This document shows positions 1 to 6,229 of a stretch of 6,229 bases of DNA, piece after piece. Location of the stretch: contig JAJXZV010000298.1 of NCBI GenBank assembly GCA_021779875.1, forward strand, positions 1 through 6,229. The letters are read 5' to 3'. Position numbers and translations under genes: made by a program. This stretch comes from Pseudomonadota bacterium (GTDB lineage Bacteria > Pseudomonadota > Gammaproteobacteria > Steroidobacterales > Steroidobacteraceae). The notes beneath the pieces are model-generated. The model was not told where the DNA came from. It did no database searches and saw only the letters and a list, made by a program, of their open reading frames with translations. Position 1 is the stretch's first letter, and every line of letters begins with the position of its first letter.

Positions 1-1049
<1,049 letters not shown>

Positions 1050-1057
1050 CTTAGGAG

Positions 1058-1064
1058 CTCCTTT
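1058..1064 (-). promoter_or_regulatory. Ribosome binding site of the aldehyde dehydrogenase
   Basis: On the minus strand it reads AAAGGAG, 8 bases before the ATG at 1049-1047, which decides the start. The core lies in a perfect 10-bp palindrome, AGGAGCTCCT (1053-1062), so the Shine-Dalgarno sequence is followed immediately by its own complement. Confidence 0.85.
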
Positions 1065-1098
1065 ATTATCCGGGAATTCGCGCCCAGACCCGGTCAGG

Positions 1099-1114
1099 AG
1101 CAAGAGTCGTGCCA
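1099..1114 (-). promoter_or_regulatory. Sigma-54 (-24/-12) promoter of the aldehyde dehydrogenase
   Basis: Minus-strand sequence TGGCACGACTCTTGCT matches the sigma-54 consensus TGGCAC-N5-TTGCW at every defined position. The GG of the -24 element and the GC of the -12 element have the standard spacing. Placing the C at 1100 at -12 predicts transcription starting near 1088 and a leader of about 39 bases before the ATG at 1049. Sigma-54 promoters are silent without an enhancer-binding activator, and such an activator is encoded divergently right beside it. Confidence 0.93.
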
Positions 1115-1179
1115 GGGGCGAAGGACGCGCCGATGCGCACGCCGGGGGGCTCCCGGGCCGATCCTCGGACGCCGCCCGG

Positions 1180-1186
1180 GGTGACA
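1180..1186 (+). promoter_or_regulatory. Additional GGTGACA half-site
   Basis: An exact copy of the left arm of the 1199-1214 palindrome, 19 bp further toward the sigma-54 promoter. The expected right arm at 1189-1195 is largely absent (only its first two bases match), so this is a half-site or a weak second operator about 100 bp upstream of the predicted start. Enhancer-binding proteins often use paired sites. A chance copy of a 7-mer this close to the palindrome is unlikely but not excluded. Confidence 0.5.
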
Positions 1187-1198
1187 GTTGCTTCTTCA

Positions 1199-1214
1199 GG
1201 TGACAGGTGTCACC
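1199..1214. promoter_or_regulatory. Perfect 16-bp palindromic operator, likely enhancer site of the AcoR-type regulator
   Basis: The sequence GGTGACAGGTGTCACC has 7-bp inverted arms (GGTGACA / TGTCACC) around a 2-bp centre. Its centre is about 118 bp upstream of the predicted dehydrogenase start and 93 bp beyond the -24 element, in the usual range for a sigma-54 upstream activating sequence. A dimeric Fis-type helix-turn-helix protein would suit such symmetry. The palindrome also ends 39 bp before the regulator's own start codon, so it may mediate autoregulation. The sequence and symmetry are seen directly; assignment to this regulator is inferred. Confidence 0.75.
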
Positions 1215-1243
1215 GTCCGAAGATCGGCCACGGCCGGGACACC

Positions 1244-1250
1244 GGGAGGT
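1244..1250 (+). promoter_or_regulatory. Ribosome binding site of the regulator gene
   Basis: GGGAGGT ends 3 bases before the ATG at 1254 (GGAGG core 4 bases before it). The spacing is short but this is the only good ribosome site in the area. It favours ATG 1254 over the in-frame TTG at 1188, whose extra 22 codons would run through the palindromic operator. Confidence 0.75.
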
Positions 1251-1253
1251 GGT

Positions 1254-3218
<1,965 letters not shown>

Positions 3219-3221
<3 letters not shown>

Positions 3222-3225
3222 ATCA
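3219..3225. other. Convergent gene junction with stop codons one base apart
   Basis: The regulator's TGA occupies 3219-3221 and the complement of the opposing gene's TGA occupies 3223-3225, leaving only base 3222 between them. No stem-loop followed by a T-run is visible on either strand nearby. Any transcription terminator must therefore lie within a coding region or be factor-dependent, and the two transcripts may overlap at their 3' ends. Confidence 0.9.
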
Positions 3226-5781
3226 GCGCGGCGCCGGACTGCTCGCCGGCGCCGGATCGCTCGTGGGCGGCGGCGCACCCGCCGGCGCCGGATCACTCGT
3301 GGGCGGCGGCGAACCCGCCCGCGCCGGATCGCTCGTGGACGCCGTGCCGTCCGCGGGAACGGGCAGCGGGCTCACGGCCAGCACCGCGGCGTTGACGATG
3401 TCCGGGGCGTCGCGCAGGCGCACGAACAGCCGGCCATTCGTCGGATGGGGCACCGGCAACGCACGGCCCGGGTAGCCATCCGGCACCCGCACCGGGCGGG
3501 CGAAGTCGGACTCCCCGGCCACGGCATCGATCAGGAAGAGGCCGCTGCCCGACAGCTTGCACGCGAGCTCGGCGGTCGCCGGGCACTGCAGCTTCTCGAG
3601 CGCGGGCAGCCGCACCACGGTGACCAGCGGCTGCCAATCGCCCGCGCCGCGCGCGCCGGTCACGCGAAAGCGCAACGGTCCGAACACCCCGCGGCCGAAC
3701 AGCCGCAGCGGATCGAGGCTGGCGATCGCCACCGCCGAGTTCTCGAGCGTGACGGCCCCGTTGGCGACGTTCAGCGGCGCGACCACGTCGCCGTCCGCGG
3801 CCGCCACCTCGATGCTCAGGTCGGCCGAGAACGCCGCGGGGTATTCCATGTGCACCGAGAAGGTGAGCGTGGCGTCCTGCGGCAGGATGCCCGGATCGGA
3901 CAGCTCGATCCGGCTGGCGGCGTCGGCGGCGCTGAGCTGAACGCTCCTGCCGAGCAGCACCGCCCGCGGCCGGGGCGCGTCGATCACCGCGCGCAGCGTG
4001 AGCGTGCGTCCGTCGTTCAACTGCACCTTCGCCGTCGCGGACTCGCCGGCGCGGAAGGCGGCCGCGTCCGCGGGGTTCGCCATCGCCAGCACGAGCTGAT
4101 CGGCGCCCTGCGCCGATTCGAGCCGGACCGGCGCAAGGGCGGCCCCCTTGATGCCCAGACTCGACACCTCGTCCAGGCGGCTGCCCTTGAGCACGGCCTG
4201 CGTGTCGCCGGCGTGCAGGGTGAGCGAGTCGAGACGGGCGGCCTCGGCGAACGCCTGCAGCGGCACGCTCTGCGGTTGCGCCTCGCCGTACTGCGACACC
4301 AGCAGCGTCAGCGCGCCGGGGCTCGCCTGCTTCAAGGGCAGCTTGAGCTCCACCTCGTCGTGGTGCACCGGCTGCCACTCGATCTTCATTTCCTTGCCGT
4401 CGGGGTCGCGCAGCATGAACCCGTCGATGCAGCTGACGTCGTCCGCCTGAAGGTGCACCACCTCGTCGCGACCGACGACCACCGCGCCCGCCTCGTTGGC
4501 GGGCAGCCGCCACGACTGGACCCGTGAATTCACCAGCTCGAACGCGGGACCCTCGAACTCGTCGAACCCCCAGACGCCGCGCAGCGTCGCCCGCATCCGC
4601 TGGTTCGGCCCGTGCGGCTCGAGCGCGGCCGTGTCCACCACGAATCCGCCGCGGCGCGCGTCCGCCCTGGCCGGCAGATCGACCTCCCGGCCGTCGGCGT
4701 CGCTCACGTGCAATTTCATGTCGTGCGCGAAATCGGTCGAGAACACCAGCGGCGCGCCCTCGACGGGAAGTACCAGCGAGTCCTTGCGCGCGCAGTAGAT
4801 CCCCTGGGGATCGACGGCGTGCAGCGGCGGCGGCTGCGGGTCCTCGACCGCGGGCAGGGCCGCCACGAGCACCGATTTCGGATCGTGGAACGACGGCGGG
4901 GTGTTCAGGGACAGGGACAGCCGTTCGGCGCTCTGCGAGCCGAGCGCCGGGATGTACTGATAATTCGCGGTGTGGAACGAATCCAGGATGCGCGCGATAT
5001 CGAACACCGAGGCGACGTACGGGCTGTAGTAGCCGTAGTTGAGCTGCGGCGCGTAGCTCGCGTCCATGGCCAGCTCGGCCGCGGGACCCGCCGCGAGCGC
5101 CTGGACGATCGAGGTGCTGTGTCCGTCGTCCAGGATCAGCGAATTCTGGCCGTCCATCAGACAGGGCGCCTGCAGCTCGGGGATGCGGCCCAGGCACTTC
5201 TCGTCGACCTTGATGGCGAGACTGCGTGCGAGCAGCGGCGCCGCCTCCTTCAGCCGCCGCGGATCGGTTCGCTCCAGTTCGCGGACGGCCGCCAGATAGC
5301 GCTCGAGCCGAGCGCGATCGAGCGTGGCCTGATTGAGGTCCTGCGAGGCGCGCACGAACGCGCCCGGCCGGCCGCGCACCGCGTTCATCAGCGACTTGAA
5401 ATCGCCGCCCGTGCGCGGCGCGAGGAACAGCAGCACCTGCTTCGCGCCGGCCGGCACGATCGCGTGCAATCCGTCGGCGCACGACCGCGCGCCCGTGTCG
5501 CACCGCAGGAACCAGGAGGTCGGCGGCGGATTGGTCGAGCCGCGCAGGAAGGCGACCACCATCAGATAGGGCGCGGATTGCGAGTCCGGCAGGTCGGCCT
5601 TGACCCACAGGTGATCGCCCGCCGAGAGATTCGGGACCTCGGCGATCGGCAGCACCCGCGACCCGCGCGTGACCTTCACCTCGATGGCGGGTCCCGCGAG
5701 ATCGAACGGCGCCGGGTCGGCATGCACGGCGCACGCGCCGAACCATGCCGCCGCCGCGGACAACCAGATCGACGTCCTCAC
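3223..5781 (-). CDS. Large exported protein of unknown family with proline-rich repeat tail
   Basis: Not recognised. Starting at GTG 5781 gives 852 residues. It opens with a typical signal peptide: Arg2, a hydrophobic Ala-rich core, and a likely cut after AVHA at residue 21, so the protein should be exported to the periplasm or beyond. The Cys17 context does not form a lipobox. The mature part has eight cysteines (94, 101, 196, 207, 330, 451, 733, 741), mostly in close pairs, which would suit disulfide bonds. Residues about 155-185 look helical and charged. From about 320 to 800 the sequence alternates short hydrophobic and polar stretches with many Gly/Asp/Pro turns, which suggests several beta-sandwich-like domains; this is inference, not a match. 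The last 37 residues are a Pro/Ala/Ser-rich repeat tail. No catalytic motif or other membrane segment is seen. It lies 19 bases after a DUF2231-type membrane protein gene and is probably cotranscribed. An upstream ATG at 5871 would add 30 charged residues and mask the signal peptide, so it was not used. Confidence 0.85.
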   Translation of the reverse strand: MRTSIWLSAAAAWFGACAVHADPAPFDLAGPAIEVKVTRGSRVLPIAEVPNLSAGDHLWVKADLPDSQSAPYLMVVAFLRGSTNPPPTSWFLRCDTGARSCADGLHAIVPAGAKQVLLFLAPRTGGDFKSLMNAVRGRPGAFVRASQDLNQATLDRARLERYLAAVRELERTDPRRLKEAAPLLARSLAIKVDEKCLGRIPELQAPCLMDGQNSLILDDGHSTSIVQALAAGPAAELAMDASYAPQLNYGYYSPYVASVFDIARILDSFHTANYQYIPALGSQSAERLSLSLNTPPSFHDPKSVLVAALPAVEDPQPPPLHAVDPQGIYCARKDSLVLPVEGAPLVFSTDFAHDMKLHVSDADGREVDLPARADARRGGFVVDTAALEPHGPNQRMRATLRGVWGFDEFEGPAFELVNSRVQSWRLPANEAGAVVVGRDEVVHLQADDVSCIDGFMLRDPDGKEMKIEWQPVHHDEVELKLPLKQASPGALTLLVSQYGEAQPQSVPLQAFAEAARLDSLTLHAGDTQAVLKGSRLDEVSSLGIKGAALAPVRLESAQGADQLVLAMANPADAAAFRAGESATAKVQLNDGRTLTLRAVIDAPRPRAVLLGRSVQLSAADAASRIELSDPGILPQDATLTFSVHMEYPAAFSADLSIEVAAADGDVVAPLNVANGAVTLENSAVAIASLDPLRLFGRGVFGPLRFRVTGARGAGDWQPLVTVVRLPALEKLQCPATAELACKLSGSGLFLIDAVAGESDFARPVRVPDGYPGRALPVPHPTNGRLFVRLRDAPDIVNAAVLAVSPLPVPADGTASTSDPARAGSPPPTSDPAPAGAPPPTSDPAPASSPAPR
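3229..3336 (-). repeat. Three tandem 36-bp repeats coding a proline-rich C-terminal tail
   Basis: Period of exactly 36 bp, in units 3336-3301, 3300-3265 and 3264-3229. They encode TSDPARAGSPPP, TSDPAPAGAPPP and TSDPAPASSPAP, followed by a final Arg and the stop. The first two units differ at three bases; the third diverges over its distal part, with eight differences from the second. The multiple of three keeps the frame, so copy number could vary between strains without breaking the protein. The tail should be disordered and extended. Confidence 0.9.
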
Positions 5782-5793
5782 GATGACGGAGAG

Positions 5794-5801
5794 CCTTCTT
5801 T
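5794..5801 (-). promoter_or_regulatory. Ribosome binding site of the exported protein, overlapping the upstream stop
   Basis: Minus-strand AAAGAAGG begins at the last base of the upstream gene's TGA (5803-5801). It lies 12 bases before the GTG at 5781, a longer gap than usual. No ATG, GTG or TTG is present at ideal spacing, and the GTG gives a clean signal peptide. The overlap suggests translational linkage of the two genes. Confidence 0.6.
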
Positions 5802-6229
5802 CACGGGTGGGTCGAGCGGGTATGGACCCGATCCGGCGGTTCGAGTTCCGCACCGCCCGCATCCGCGGCATCGACGCCGATGCCGTAGCGGTACACGTTC
5901 TGGCCGCCCCGATAGCCGGTGGCGATCATCGCGGCCGCGGCGAGCCACACCAGCACCACGAACAGGCGCGTCGGGCGTGCATCCTGCGCGCTGCCGGCGC
6001 CGCGCCACACGGCGAGCAGCGCCACCAGCAGCAGGCTGAGCACCGCCCATTTGACGTGCAGGGTGACCGCGTGCCGGGCGGCCTCGGAGAGCCGCAGATC
6101 GAGCACCGCCGCGAGCCCGGTGCCGGCGGCGGCCAGGGCCATGACGGCCCCGAGACACAGATTCCAGGTGCCGACCACGGCGAGCGCCGCCGCCAGCCGG
6201 GCCGCCGCGACCAGCCGCGCCGCGCCGAA
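5801..6229 (-). CDS. DUF2231-type multi-pass membrane protein (5' end outside window)
   Basis: The visible 142 codons are open to the right edge, so the true start lies beyond 6229; the GTG at 6178 is probably internal. The translation shows three hydrophobic segments that should cross the inner membrane: one around WNLCLGAVMALAAAGTGLAA, one around HVKWAVLSLLLVALLAVW, and one around LFVVLVWLAAAAMIATGY. After the last comes GYRGGQNVYRYGIGVD, which resembles the conserved end of DUF2231 proteins (a glycine-rich turn, then VY-x-x-G-x-GV), and then a polar tail of about 25 residues. These proteins usually have four membrane helices, so the first helix is likely missing. Their function is not established. 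The gene precedes the exported 852-residue protein with a 19-base gap, consistent with an operon. Family assignment rests on motif memory and topology. Confidence 0.75.
   Translation of the reverse strand, partial: FGAARLVAAARLAAALAVVGTWNLCLGAVMALAAAGTGLAAVLDLRLSEAARHAVTLHVKWAVLSLLLVALLAVWRGAGSAQDARPTRLFVVLVWLAAAAMIATGYRGGQNVYRYGIGVDAADAGGAELEPPDRVHTRSTHP

Noticed and set aside
1115..1198. IHF site between the enhancer and the sigma-54 promoter
   Set aside because: IHF often bends such regions, but this stretch is very GC-rich and shows no match to WATCAANNNNTTR on either strand.
1188..1253. N-terminal extension of the regulator from TTG 1188
   Set aside because: No ribosome site precedes it, it would run through the palindromic operator, and the ATG at 1254 has a GGGAGGT site.
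1181..1253. Sigma-70 promoter for the regulator
   Set aside because: GTGACA could pass as a poor -35 box, but no TATAAT-like element lies at proper spacing.
3230..3290. Intrinsic terminator made from the GC-rich palindromes between the convergent genes
   Set aside because: The ccggcgccgg palindromes are part of coding repeats and are not followed by a T-run on either strand.
3293..5746. An 817-codon open frame on the minus strand over the exported protein
   Set aside because: Arg/Gly/Ala-rich low-complexity translation without signal peptide or motifs; the frame ending at 3223 has a signal peptide, balanced composition and a ribosome site.
5782..5871. Upstream ATG start for the exported protein
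   Set aside because: It would overlap the DUF2231 gene by about 70 bases and add a charged Arg-rich stretch ahead of the signal peptide.
4612..6039. A 475-codon plus-strand open frame antisense to the right-hand genes
   Set aside because: Composition is rich in Arg, His, Gln and Val in the pattern of an antisense shadow, it spans the boundary between two real genes, and it lacks a ribosome site.

Overview
The window is very GC-rich, densely coding DNA with strong G/C bias at third codon positions. It has short intergenic gaps, a sigma-54 promoter and a sigma-54 enhancer-binding protein. This fits a high-GC proteobacterium, most likely a soil or environmental beta- or gammaproteobacterium; the lineage is inferred from style and gene families and cannot be fixed from the sequence alone. 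No RNA genes, insertion sequences, CRISPR arrays or phage genes were seen.

Left part (1-3221): a divergent pair that looks like a self-contained aldehyde-response module. On the minus strand lies the N-terminal 349 residues of an NAD-dependent aldehyde dehydrogenase of the AcoD/AldB/ExaC type, with its 3' end beyond the left edge. On the plus strand lies a complete 655-residue AcoR-type sigma-54 activator. The 204-bp gap between them holds a consensus -24/-12 promoter pointing at the dehydrogenase. About 118 bp upstream of the predicted transcription start there is a perfect 16-bp palindrome plus an extra half-site, which are the likely enhancer sites of the regulator. The circuit read from this is: ligand binds the GAF domain, AcoR binds the palindrome, sigma-54 polymerase opens the dehydrogenase promoter, and acetaldehyde (or a related aldehyde) is oxidised.

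Right part (3223-6229): two minus-strand genes that probably form an operon. The upstream one, cut by the right edge, is a small multi-pass membrane protein of the DUF2231 type. Nineteen bases after its stop begins a GTG-started gene for an 852-residue exported protein with a clear signal peptide, eight cysteines in the mature part, predicted beta-rich content, and a proline-rich C-terminal tail made of three 12-residue repeats. I do not recognise its family, and it is the least understood item here. It runs convergently into acoR, and the two stop codons are separated by a single base.

The left module is a clear example of a known regulatory design. The right pair is the only candidate for something undescribed, but nothing in the sequence shows its function.
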